Positions 51,181-58,401 of a stretch of 64,000 nt of DNA are shown one piece after another (positions within the stretch are counted from its first letter, which is position 1; each line of letters begins with the position of its first letter). The DNA lies in the NCBI GenBank assembly GCA_009885995.1, contig VFJQ01000023.1:62001-126000 (forward strand), given 5' to 3'. The notes under the pieces are model-generated. The model worked only from the letters and a program-made list of their open reading frames with translations. It was not told the DNA's origin and ran no database searches. The stretch comes from Verrucomicrobiota bacterium (GTDB lineage: Bacteria; Verrucomicrobiota; Verrucomicrobiia; Chthoniobacterales; Chthoniobacteraceae). The translations under genes were made by a program, and so were the position numbers.

Positions 51181-51996
51181 ATGTCCAGCCCGCTCGCCGC
51201 CCTCAGCGACTACCACGTTCACACGCCGCTCTGCCACCACGCGAAGGGCTGGCCGCTCGACTTCTGCGCGCGCGCCGTCGAGCTCGGCCTCGGCGAGCTG
51301 GGCTTCGCGGATCACAACCCCATGCCCACGCAGTTCGACAACTGGCGCATGAGCATCGACGACCTCCCGCGCTACCTCGAAGCCGTCGAGATGGCGCGCG
51401 CGCAGTTCCCTCAGCTCCACATCAAGCTCGGCCTCGAGTGCGACTACATCGCCGGGCACGAGTCGTGGATCGAGAAGCTCGCGGGCATGGCCGAGTGGGA
51501 TTTCTTCATCGGCTCGGTCCATTACCTGCCCGGCGCGGACTGGGCCGTGGACGATCCGCAGCACATGAGCCGCTTCCTCACCGGCGAGATCGCGGACATC
51601 TGGGCCTCCTACTGGCGCGCGATCGAACGGGCAGTTCGCAGCGGGCTGTTCGATTTCATCGCGCACATCGATCTGCCGAAAAAGTTCGGCTTCCGCCCGC
51701 CGGGCGACCTGCGCGCCTACTACGAACCCTCCCTCGCCGCGCTCGCCGAGACCGGCACGCCCTTCGAGATCAACACCGCCGGCCTGCGCAAGAAGTGCGC
51801 GGAGCTTTACCCCGCCGCCGACTTCCTCGCCCTCGCCGCCGCGGCGAAGGTGCCGCTGCTCATCAACTCCGACTCGCACGACCCCGCCGAGCTGTGCGCG
51901 GGTTACACCGAGGCCGTCGCCGCCGCGCGCACCGCCGGCTTCACGCACACCGTTCGCTTCGCAAAGCGCGAGCGCTCGCTGATGGCGCTGCCGTAA
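51181..51996 (+). CDS. PHP-family phosphatase, histidinol-phosphatase (HisK/HisJ)-like
   Basis: A 271-aa PHP-domain protein with full metal-site motifs: DYHVHTPLCHHA at the N-terminus, FADHNPMPT, GLECDYIAGHESW, IGSVHYLPGADWAVDD, FIAHIDLPKKFG and the closing INSDSHDPAEL. Length and motifs fit histidinol-phosphate phosphatase of the PHP type, the penultimate step of histidine biosynthesis. No his genes are nearby, so another phosphoester substrate is possible. It starts 86 bp from pta on the opposite strand. Confidence 0.82.
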   Translation: MSSPLAALSDYHVHTPLCHHAKGWPLDFCARAVELGLGELGFADHNPMPTQFDNWRMSIDDLPRYLEAVEMARAQFPQLHIKLGLECDYIAGHESWIEKLAGMAEWDFFIGSVHYLPGADWAVDDPQHMSRFLTGEIADIWASYWRAIERAVRSGLFDFIAHIDLPKKFGFRPPGDLRAYYEPSLAALAETGTPFEINTAGLRKKCAELYPAADFLALAAAAKVPLLINSDSHDPAELCAGYTEAVAAARTAGFTHTVRFAKRERSLMALP

Positions 51997-52011
51997 TGAC
52001 CGAGCATCGGC

Positions 52012-52114
52012 GCATTCAACGCAGAGGCGCAGAGAGCGCAGAGGTTCGTAGAGGATCATTGAAGTTTTTCTCTGCGTCCCTCTGCGTCCTCTGCGCCTCT
52101 GCGTTAATAAAAAC
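52012..52114. repeat. Hairpin repeat, CGCAGAG family
   Basis: The 5' arm (CAACGCAGAGGCGCAGAGAG...) pairs with the 3' arm (...CTCTGCGCCTCTGCGTTAA) around a ~15-nt loop. Arms consist of CGCAGAG words separated by one or two bases. It fills the gap between the PHP phosphatase and folP and may include the folP leader. Confidence 0.88.
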
Positions 52115-52126
52115 CGCGCCCTCTCG

Positions 52127-53170
52127 ATGAAGCTCGTCGCGCGCGGCCGCACGATCGAGTTCCCGCGCCGCCCGCTCATCATGGGCATCGTGAATCTCTC
52201 CGCAGATTCGTTCAGCGGTGACGGAATGGACGACATCGACGCCGCGGTGGAGAAAGCGCGCGCGCTCATCGCCGAGGGCGCGGACATCATCGACGTGGGC
52301 GCCGAGAGCGCGCGCACGAATCGCGGGCCGATCAGCGAGGCGGAGGAGATAGACCGGCTGTGCGGGTTCGTGGCGAAGTGGTCAGTGGTCAGTAATCAGT
52401 ATTCAGTAATCAGTGATCAGAACGAGAGCGCCCCCGCGGCGACTACTGATCACTGTCCACTATTTACTGATCACTCCCCCCCGCCTCGTCACCCGCTCCT
52501 TTCGCTAAACACCTGGCGCCCCGCCGTCGCCCGCGCGGTGCTGCGCGAAGGCGGAGACCTCCTCAACGACATCGGCGGCCTGCCCACCGACGAAAACGCC
52601 CGCATCTGCGCGGAGACGGGCGCGGCGCTGCTCATCATGCACTCGGTCGGCGAGCCGAAGGTCGCGCACACGCACGTGGGCTATCGCGACGTGATGGACG
52701 CGATGGACGAGTTCTTCGCCGAAAAGATCGCGCTGGCCGAAGCAGCCGGCCTCCCGCGCGACGCCATCGTGCTCGACCCCGGCATCGATTTCGCCAAGCA
52801 GCGCGACGACAACCTGCGCATCTACCGCGACCTCGCCCGGTTGCACCGCTTCGAGCGGCCGATCCTCCTGCCCGTCTCGCGCAAGACCGTCATCGGCGAC
52901 GTGCTGGGGGTGGGAGCAGGGAGCGAGGAGCAGGGAGCAGGGAGCGAGGAGCAGGGAGCAGGGAGCAAGGAGCAGGGAGCAGGGAGCGAGCAGGCGGCCG
53001 GGGCCACTCCCTGCCCCCTGCCCCCTGCTCCCTGCTTCCCGGGCCACGCCCGGGATGCGGGCACGGTGGCGTGTATCGTCGCCGGGATGCTGCGCGGGGC
53101 GCAAATCTTCCGGGTTCACAATGTGCGTGCGGCCAGTCAGGCGGTGCGGATCATCGGCGCGATCGGGTGA
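52127..53170 (+). CDS. folP: Dihydropteroate synthase carrying two in-frame repeat insertions
   Basis: A 347-aa dihydropteroate synthase, which joins p-aminobenzoate to dihydropterin pyrophosphate for folate. It has IMGIVNLSADSFSGDG, ADIIDVGAESAR, LLNDIGGLP, LDPGIDFAKQ, VSRKTVIGDVLG and the C-terminal VACIVAGMLRGAQIFRVHNVR. About 75 residues in two blocks are repeat-encoded: VVSNQYSVISDQ... to ...FTDHSPP before the SLNT strand, and GAGSEEQGAGSEEQ... to ...PLPPAPCFPG in the loop before ARDAGTV. Without them the length is the usual ~270. The normal SVDT pterin-binding Asp is Asn here (LSLNTWRP), so activity is probable but altered. Confidence 0.85.
   Translation: MKLVARGRTIEFPRRPLIMGIVNLSADSFSGDGMDDIDAAVEKARALIAEGADIIDVGAESARTNRGPISEAEEIDRLCGFVAKWSVVSNQYSVISDQNESAPAATTDHCPLFTDHSPPPRHPLLSLNTWRPAVARAVLREGGDLLNDIGGLPTDENARICAETGAALLIMHSVGEPKVAHTHVGYRDVMDAMDEFFAEKIALAEAAGLPRDAIVLDPGIDFAKQRDDNLRIYRDLARLHRFERPILLPVSRKTVIGDVLGVGAGSEEQGAGSEEQGAGSKEQGAGSEQAAGATPCPLPPAPCFPGHARDAGTVACIVAGMLRGAQIFRVHNVRAASQAVRIIGAIG
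52378..52475. repeat. Heptamer-built hairpin inside folP (NTCAGTR family)
   Basis: Six tandem 7-mers in the 5' arm (GTGGTCAGTGGTCAGTAATC...) face a 3' arm ACTGATCACTGTCCACTATT... with the same words in reverse complement. The folP frame passes through it as VVSNQYSVISDQN and onward without a stop. Confidence 0.88.
52912..53042. repeat. Heptamer-built hairpin inside folP (RGGAGCR family)
   Basis: About eleven 7-mers (GGGAGCA, GGGAGCG, AGGAGCA) face a 3' arm of CTCCCTGCCCCCTGCCCCCT-type words. The frame stays open (repeating GAGSEEQ) and exits into the conserved ARDAGTV segment. Confidence 0.88.
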
Positions 53171-53478
53171 GGCAAATACGACCCATTTTCACCCTGAAAT
53201 CGTTCCCGGTCGACGTGTGTCCCACTAGCCGCGACGCGCGTCACGGGTCGAGGGTGAGACTCCAACGGCCCCACGACGCACCACACGGGGCAAGTTGAGT
53301 CTCCAACCCCCTCGTGACGCGCTCCACGGGGCGAATGATACACTCAAACTGGCCCGTGCGGCGCTGCAAATTGGCGGAGGAATCTCTCTGAACTGCTTCA
53401 GTTGCGTGCCGAGGCTAAGAAGGAGCCTTCGAACCGCCTCTTTACCGCCTCAACCATCTCGCCAACCTAGCCGACCTC
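53171..53478. other. 308-bp intergenic region upstream of the PVC-heme gene
   Basis: No credible gene is present. Two to three degenerate ~50-bp direct repeats run across 53256-53370 (GAGACTCCAACGGCCCCACG; GAGTCTCCAACCCCCTCGTG; then ACACTCAAACTGGCCC). No clear promoter is seen. The ORFs spanning it are shadows. Confidence 0.55.
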
Positions 53479-56400
53479 ATGCGCCGCCTTCTGATCGCCC
53501 TCTGTCTCGCCCTGCCTGCCGTCTCCTTCGCCCAGAAGAAGAACGACCAACTCCCGGAGCGCTCGGAGGCGGACATCCTGAAGACCGTCACCCTGCCCGA
53601 AGGCTACGAGGCGACCGTCTTCGGCAAGCCGCCGCAGGGTGGCTACCCGGTGCAGGTCAGCGCGGCCATCGATGGGACGATCTTCGTCGCCATCGACGAA
53701 AACGGCTCGCTCGGGCGCGATCGGAACACGGCGGAGCAGAAGCCCGGTAAGGTCGTCCGCATGCGCGACACCGACGGCGATGGGCACGCGGATGAGTTCA
53801 TCACCTTCTGCGACGTCGAGAGCCCGCGCGGCGTGATCTGGGACGGCGTGCCAGTAGTCCAAAGTCCAAAGTCCAAGACTGCCGAAGGCAGGTCGAGGGG
53901 GAAACATGGCGACAATCCAAAGTCCTCGCAGTCGAACGCGCCCACGCAGGGGAAGACTTTGGACTTCGGACCCTTGGACCTTGGACCCTACCGCCTCCCC
54001 GGCACGCTCTACGTCATGCACCCGCCGAACCTCACCGCTTACACCGACACCGACGGCGACGGGAAATCCGACAAGCAGGAGGACATCCTCACCGGGCTCG
54101 GCTTCGGGCTCGATTTCCGCGGCGCGGATCACACCACGAATGGCTGCCGGCTCGGCATCGATGGCTTCATCTACATCGCGGTCGGCGACTACGGCTTCAC
54201 GAAAGCGGTCGCCAAGGACGGCACCACGCTCACCAACCGCGGCGGCGGCATCGTGCGCATCCGGCCCGATGGCACCGGCTTCGAGATCGTCTCGCGCGGC
54301 CAGCGCAACATCTACGACGTGGCCGTCTCGCCCACGCTCGACCTCTTCACCCGCGACAACACCAACGACGGCGGCGGCTGGAACGTGCGCCTGAGCTTCG
54401 TCCCGCCCGGCGCGCACATGGGCTACCCGTATTTGTTCAAAAACTTCCCCGAAGACCGGCTCGACGCGCTGGCCGATCTCGGCGGCGGCAGCCCGTGCGG
54501 CGCGCTCTGGCTCGATGAACCGGGGCTGCCGAAGGGGCTCTTCACCGTCGAGTGGGGCGCGGGCGGCATCTTCTACCACGACGATCTCGTGCCCGACGGC
54601 GCCGGGTGGAAGCTGGCCGGTGTAGCGTCCGCTGTCCCAGCGGACAGTGCGCTGGGACAGCGGACGCTACAGCCCGACGGCAGGAAGACCCCGACGGTGA
54701 AGCCGAACCAATGGATCAAAATGGTCCGCCCGACCGACATGGACGTGGACGCCAGCGGCCGCCTCTACATCACGAGCTGGGAAGGCGCGACGTTCAACTA
54801 CAACGGGCCCTTCGCGGGGTATGTGCTGCGGGTGGTGAAGAAGGGGGCGGGGAAGGTGGCTGTGCTGGAGATTGCGAAGGCGAAGCCGGCGGAACTTGTG
54901 CAGCTCATCAATTCGCCAAGCGGCGTCGTTCGTCAGGCGACGCAGCGAGAATTGATTCGTCGCGGTGCGAACGAAGACGTGCTGATCGGCTTGATGAAGA
55001 TCGCGCACTCGAAAGCGCCGTTGGAAATTCGCGTGGCGGCCTTGTATTCGGCGCTGCAATCGATCCCCGCATCGAACAAGCCGCTCGAAATGTTTTTTCC
55101 GCAGATGCTCGGGCCGATCTTCGACGCGGGCGACGCGCGTGAGTTCGGGCTGCGGTTGGCGGGTGACTTTCCGAAGCGCCTCGAAGGATTTGGTTTCAGC
55201 CCCGAAATTCTCGCTGACGCGAGCCCCCGCGCCCGCGCCGCCGCGATCACCGCGCTGCGCCGGCTGCACAAGACCGACGCCGCGCCTTCCATCCTCCCGC
55301 TCGTCGCCGATCCCGACCCGGTCGTCGCGCACCTTGCCGTGCGGGCGCTCAGCGAGTTGAAGGCGGTGCAGCCTTGCCTCGCTGCGCTCGATTCCACCGA
55401 CGCCAAGGTGCAGCCCGGCGCCTTGCGCGCGCTCTACGGCATCTCCGATCCCGCCGTCGTGGACGGTCTCCTTTCCCGCCTTGGCGGCGCGAAAGGCGAG
55501 CTGCGCCGCGGCATCCTCAACGCGCTCTGCCGCCTCGCCAACCAGGACGCGCCTTACACCGACCCGAGCGTGTGGTGGGGCACGCGGCCCGATACGAGCG
55601 GCCCGGTTTACCAGCCCATCGCGTGGAGCGAGACCGACAAGATCACCGCCGCGCTCAAGACCGCGCTCGAGAAGTCCGACGCCGACGATGCGAAGTGGCT
55701 CGTGCAGCGCATGTATGCCACGAAGGTGAACTTCCCCGACCTCGTGGAACTCATGCTCGCCAAGGCCGGCAGCGACACGCCCGCCAAGCTCGAAGCCATC
55801 GAGGGCATGATCCGCGCCGACAATTCGCTCCCCGCCGAGGGCGTCGCCGCGCTGCAAAGCATCGCCACCGATGACCGGCAAGCCATCGAGCTGCGCGTGC
55901 GCGCGCTGCGGGTCTTCCAGCGCTGCGCGGAGAATGGCACCGTCTTCCCCGGCGCCGTCGCCGCCTTTGCCCCGCTCGCCGGACACGACATCGGCGACGC
56001 GAAGCTCACCGCCGCGTTCGAGGACTTCACCCGCGGCGCGCATAACGGCAAATGGGTCGGCGATTACGCGAAACATCTCACCGGCAAGGACGCCGCCACG
56101 CGCCAGCTCGCCGCGACCGTGCTCGTGAATCTGTCCACCAGCCGCGTCGGCAAGGAGCAGGATCGCGACGCCGCGAAGAAGGCCGTGGAGAAAGCCTTCG
56201 CGCAGCCCGAGCCCGCCGCCGCGCTGCTCGCCGCGATCGCCCGCACCGGCGCGAAGCCTTACGCCGAGCAGGTGAAGGCGAAGCTGAACGATCCCAACAA
56301 CGCCGTGGCCGAAGCCGCTCTCTTCGCCTTCCAAAAACTCGGCGGCGGCGACAAGCCGGCGAAGATGATCGGCGAGATGAAATACGAGGAGGTCCTCGCC

Positions 56401-56829
56401 GCCGTGCAGCGCGGTGGCGACGTGAAAGCGGGCAGCGAGATGTTCCTCAAAGCCGCCTGCATCGCCTGCCACACCATCAACGCCGACGAGCCGCCGAAAG
56501 GCCCGATCCTCAGCGCCGTCGCGAAGATCTACGACCGCGCCGCGCTGACCGAGAGCATCCTCAAGCCGAGCGCGAAGATCGCGCAGGGCTTTGAGAGCAC
56601 GTGGATCAAGACGAAGAAAGGTGAGCAGGTGGAAGGCTTCGTGACGCGCGAAGGCGGCGACAGCGTGGACATCCGCAACATCGCCGGCCAGACCGTGCTC
56701 GTGGAGAAAGCCGACATCGCCGAGCGAGGCCACCGCGACATCTCGATCATGCCCGAGGGCCTGCTCAACGCCTTCACGACCGCCGACATCGCGAACCTGC
56801 TCGCGTGGATGGAGTCGCTGAAGAAGTGA
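53479..56829 (+). CDS. PVC-type heme-binding dehydrogenase/HEAT protein with two in-frame repeat insertions
   Basis: A 1116-aa secreted protein with a signal peptide (MRRLLIALCLALPAVSFA). A beta-propeller-like PVC membrane-bound dehydrogenase domain spans ~30-475 (LPEGYEATVFGKPP, VRMRDTDGDGHADEF, PHMGYPYLFKNFP-like stretches). HEAT repeats follow (~485-980), then a C-terminal heme c domain with CIACH near 994 and EGLLNAFTTADIANLLAWMESL at the end. Between GVIWDG and GTLYVMHPP about 45 repeat-encoded residues are inserted (VVQSPKSKTAEG...). Seventeen more (VASAVPADSALGQRTLQ) come from a second palindrome. The protein probably oxidises a sugar or alcohol and passes electrons to heme. Confidence 0.83.
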   Translation: MRRLLIALCLALPAVSFAQKKNDQLPERSEADILKTVTLPEGYEATVFGKPPQGGYPVQVSAAIDGTIFVAIDENGSLGRDRNTAEQKPGKVVRMRDTDGDGHADEFITFCDVESPRGVIWDGVPVVQSPKSKTAEGRSRGKHGDNPKSSQSNAPTQGKTLDFGPLDLGPYRLPGTLYVMHPPNLTAYTDTDGDGKSDKQEDILTGLGFGLDFRGADHTTNGCRLGIDGFIYIAVGDYGFTKAVAKDGTTLTNRGGGIVRIRPDGTGFEIVSRGQRNIYDVAVSPTLDLFTRDNTNDGGGWNVRLSFVPPGAHMGYPYLFKNFPEDRLDALADLGGGSPCGALWLDEPGLPKGLFTVEWGAGGIFYHDDLVPDGAGWKLAGVASAVPADSALGQRTLQPDGRKTPTVKPNQWIKMVRPTDMDVDASGRLYITSWEGATFNYNGPFAGYVLRVVKKGAGKVAVLEIAKAKPAELVQLINSPSGVVRQATQRELIRRGANEDVLIGLMKIAHSKAPLEIRVAALYSALQSIPASNKPLEMFFPQMLGPIFDAGDAREFGLRLAGDFPKRLEGFGFSPEILADASPRARAAAITALRRLHKTDAAPSILPLVADPDPVVAHLAVRALSELKAVQPCLAALDSTDAKVQPGALRALYGISDPAVVDGLLSRLGGAKGELRRGILNALCRLANQDAPYTDPSVWWGTRPDTSGPVYQPIAWSETDKITAALKTALEKSDADDAKWLVQRMYATKVNFPDLVELMLAKAGSDTPAKLEAIEGMIRADNSLPAEGVAALQSIATDDRQAIELRVRALRVFQRCAENGTVFPGAVAAFAPLAGHDIGDAKLTAAFEDFTRGAHNGKWVGDYAKHLTGKDAATRQLAATVLVNLSTSRVGKEQDRDAAKKAVEKAFAQPEPAAALLAAIARTGAKPYAEQVKAKLNDPNNAVAEAALFAFQKLGGGDKPAKMIGEMKYEEVLAAVQRGGDVKAGSEMFLKAACIACHTINADEPPKGPILSAVAKIYDRAALTESILKPSAKIAQGFESTWIKTKKGEQVEGFVTREGGDSVDIRNIAGQTVLVEKADIAERGHRDISIMPEGLLNAFTTADIANLLAWMESLKK
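53855..53990. repeat. Hairpin repeat inside PVC-heme gene (GTCCAAA family)
   Basis: The 5' arm TAGTCCAAAGTCCAAAGTCC is made of GTCCAAA 7-mers. The 3' arm runs ACTTTGGACTTCGGACCCTT... to GGACCCTA. The host frame stays open, encoding a low-complexity loop. Confidence 0.82.
54621..54671. repeat. 51-bp perfect palindrome inside PVC-heme gene
   Basis: Arms of 21 bp, TGTAGCGTCCGCTGTCCCAG... and ...CTGGGACAGCGGACGCTACA, are perfect around a 9-nt centre. The length is seventeen codons, so the frame is preserved. Confidence 0.9.
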
Positions 56830-56830
56830 C

Positions 56831-56948
56831 GGTGGAACGCGCGCTCCGAGCGCGTTTTCTCCACACCGCGGGCGCAGCCCGCCACTTCTCCCAGTTTGCC
56901 GGCTTCGCCGGGCTGCAATGAAAACGCGCTCGGAGCGCGCGTTCCACC
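56831..56948. repeat. 118-bp inverted repeat with perfect 29-bp arms
   Basis: GGTGGAACGCGCGCTCCGAG... and ...CTCGGAGCGCGCGTTCCACC are exact complements over 29 bp, enclosing 60 bp with two smaller G+C-rich hairpins (GCGGGC/GCCCGC and GCCGGC/GCCGGG-like). It begins 1 bp after the PVC-heme stop and could end its transcript. Confidence 0.9.
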
Positions 56949-56995
56949 ATCTCGACGGATTCCCGAGCGTCTCGTAGGTTCGATCCTTTCACCCC

Positions 56996-58192
56996 TTGCC
57001 CGAACCTCATCCAACCGCACCTCGCTGGAAACTCGCGACGCTCTTTTTCCTGAGCGGCGCGGCGCTGGGGATGTGGAATGTGAACTTCGGCAACGTGCTC
57101 CGCACGCATGGGCTCGAGCACATCATCGGCTACGCGTATGCGTGCAGCGGCGTGGCGGCGTTCATCTCGCCGCTGGCGATCGGCGCGCTGGCGGATCAAG
57201 CCGTGTCGCCGCTGCGCATCGTGCGCTGGCTGGCGGTGCTGACGGCGGGCGCGCTCACGCTGCTCTTCGTGGCGATCGAACGCGGCTGGGGCGTGATGCC
57301 GGTGCTCGCGCTCGCGCAGCTCCAGGCGATCTGCGCCGCGCCGATCTTCGGCCTCTGCACGAGCATCGTGATGTCCGAGCTGGACGACGCTGGCCGCGAG
57401 TTTGGCCCGGTGCGCTCGCTCGCGACGCTCGGCTGGATGGTCGCGGGCTGGATCGTGAGCTTCATCCTGAATGCGGATACTTCGACGCTGAGCGGCTACG
57501 CGGGCGCGGTGGCGTGGCTGGTGACCGCGGCATTCACCTTCGCGCTGCCCTCGCCGGCGCCGATCGCACGCGAGGGCCCGCGCGATGTCTTCGGGCTCTC
57601 GGCGCTGGCGCTGCTGCGCGATCACAATCACCGCGTCGTCTTCCTCGCCGCCGCGCTCTACAACATCCCGATGGCGGCGTTCTATCCGTTCACGCCGATC
57701 CATCTCACGCAGCTCGGCGTCGATCACGCCACGGCGGCGATGAGCATCGGACAGATCAGCGAGTTGATCTCGATGTTCCTCCTCGCCGGGCTCATCGCGC
57801 GGCTGCGGCTCAAGCGCGTCTTCCTCGTCGGCGTCGGATTCGGTGTGCTGCGTTTTGCGCTTTGCGGGCTCGATACGAAGGCGTGGCTGATCACCGGCAT
57901 CGCGCTGCACGGGTTTGCGTTCACGCTCTTCTTTATCACCGCGCAGATCTACCTCGAGCAGCGGGTCGATCCCGCGATGCGCGCCCGCGCGCAGGCGCTG
58001 CTGAGCGTGATGCTCTCCGGCATCGGCGCGCTGATCGGCTTCCTCGGCAATGGCTGGTGGCGGAACGCCTGCGCGACACCGCTCGGCACGGATTGGCCGC
58101 GGTTCTGGTTCGGCGTGAGCGGAGTTGCGGCGCTGGTCGGCGTGTGGTTTGCGTTCAGCTACCGTGGGCGGGCAAAAACGCAGTCATCCTGA
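56996..58192 (+). CDS. MFS transporter, nucleoside:H+ symporter-like
   Basis: A 398-aa major-facilitator protein with about twelve helices. TTG 56996 is the only suitable start ahead of the first helix (LATLFFLSGAALGMWNVNF). The pattern (LYNIPMAAFYPFTPIHL, SIGQISELISMFLL, RLRLKRVFLVGVG, FITAQIYLEQRV) resembles the NupG/nucleoside:H+ symporter group and related LacY-like MFS proteins, so it may import nucleosides or oligosaccharides. The stop codon (TGA 58190-58192) is part of the arm of a repeat element. It lies between two secreted degradative genes. Confidence 0.75.
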   Translation: MPEPHPTAPRWKLATLFFLSGAALGMWNVNFGNVLRTHGLEHIIGYAYACSGVAAFISPLAIGALADQAVSPLRIVRWLAVLTAGALTLLFVAIERGWGVMPVLALAQLQAICAAPIFGLCTSIVMSELDDAGREFGPVRSLATLGWMVAGWIVSFILNADTSTLSGYAGAVAWLVTAAFTFALPSPAPIAREGPRDVFGLSALALLRDHNHRVVFLAAALYNIPMAAFYPFTPIHLTQLGVDHATAAMSIGQISELISMFLLAGLIARLRLKRVFLVGVGFGVLRFALCGLDTKAWLITGIALHGFAFTLFFITAQIYLEQRVDPAMRARAQALLSVMLSGIGALIGFLGNGWWRNACATPLGTDWPRFWFGVSGVAALVGVWFAFSYRGRAKTQSS

Positions 58193-58349
58193 GCGGAGCG
58201 CCGCTTCGCGCAGCGAAAGGCGCGGAGTCGAAGGACCCCGTAATCCGTCGTGAGACTTTCGCTGCGGGAGTCTCAGGCAGTCTGCACGGGGTCCTTCGAC
58301 TGCGCACCGCGCCGCCTTCGCCCACCGCGGCGCTCCGCTCAGGATGACT
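58182..58349. repeat. 168-bp inverted repeat (CATCCTGAGCG family)
   Basis: Arms AGTCATCCTGAGCGGAGCGC and GCGCTCCGCTCAGGATGACT are complementary, and inner segments (GTCGAAGGACCCC / GGGGTCCTTCGAC) pair too. It includes the stop of the MFS gene and fills the gap before the sulfatase. Confidence 0.88.
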
Positions 58350-58401
58350 CGCTATTTGGGCAGTCCCAAAACGCAGCGGCTCACGCTGTTCTCCCGCACA
58401 C

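Noticed and set aside
52912-53042. Minisatellite read as a CRISPR or as an assembly error
   Set aside because: The 7-mer array has a complementary second arm and the folP frame and conserved C-terminus resume exactly, so a real hairpin insertion is more likely. Long-read confirmation would still help.
52822-53064. 80-codon antisense ORF of Pro/Ala/Cys/Ser repeats
   Set aside because: It is generated by the 7-mer repeat in folP and is not a gene.
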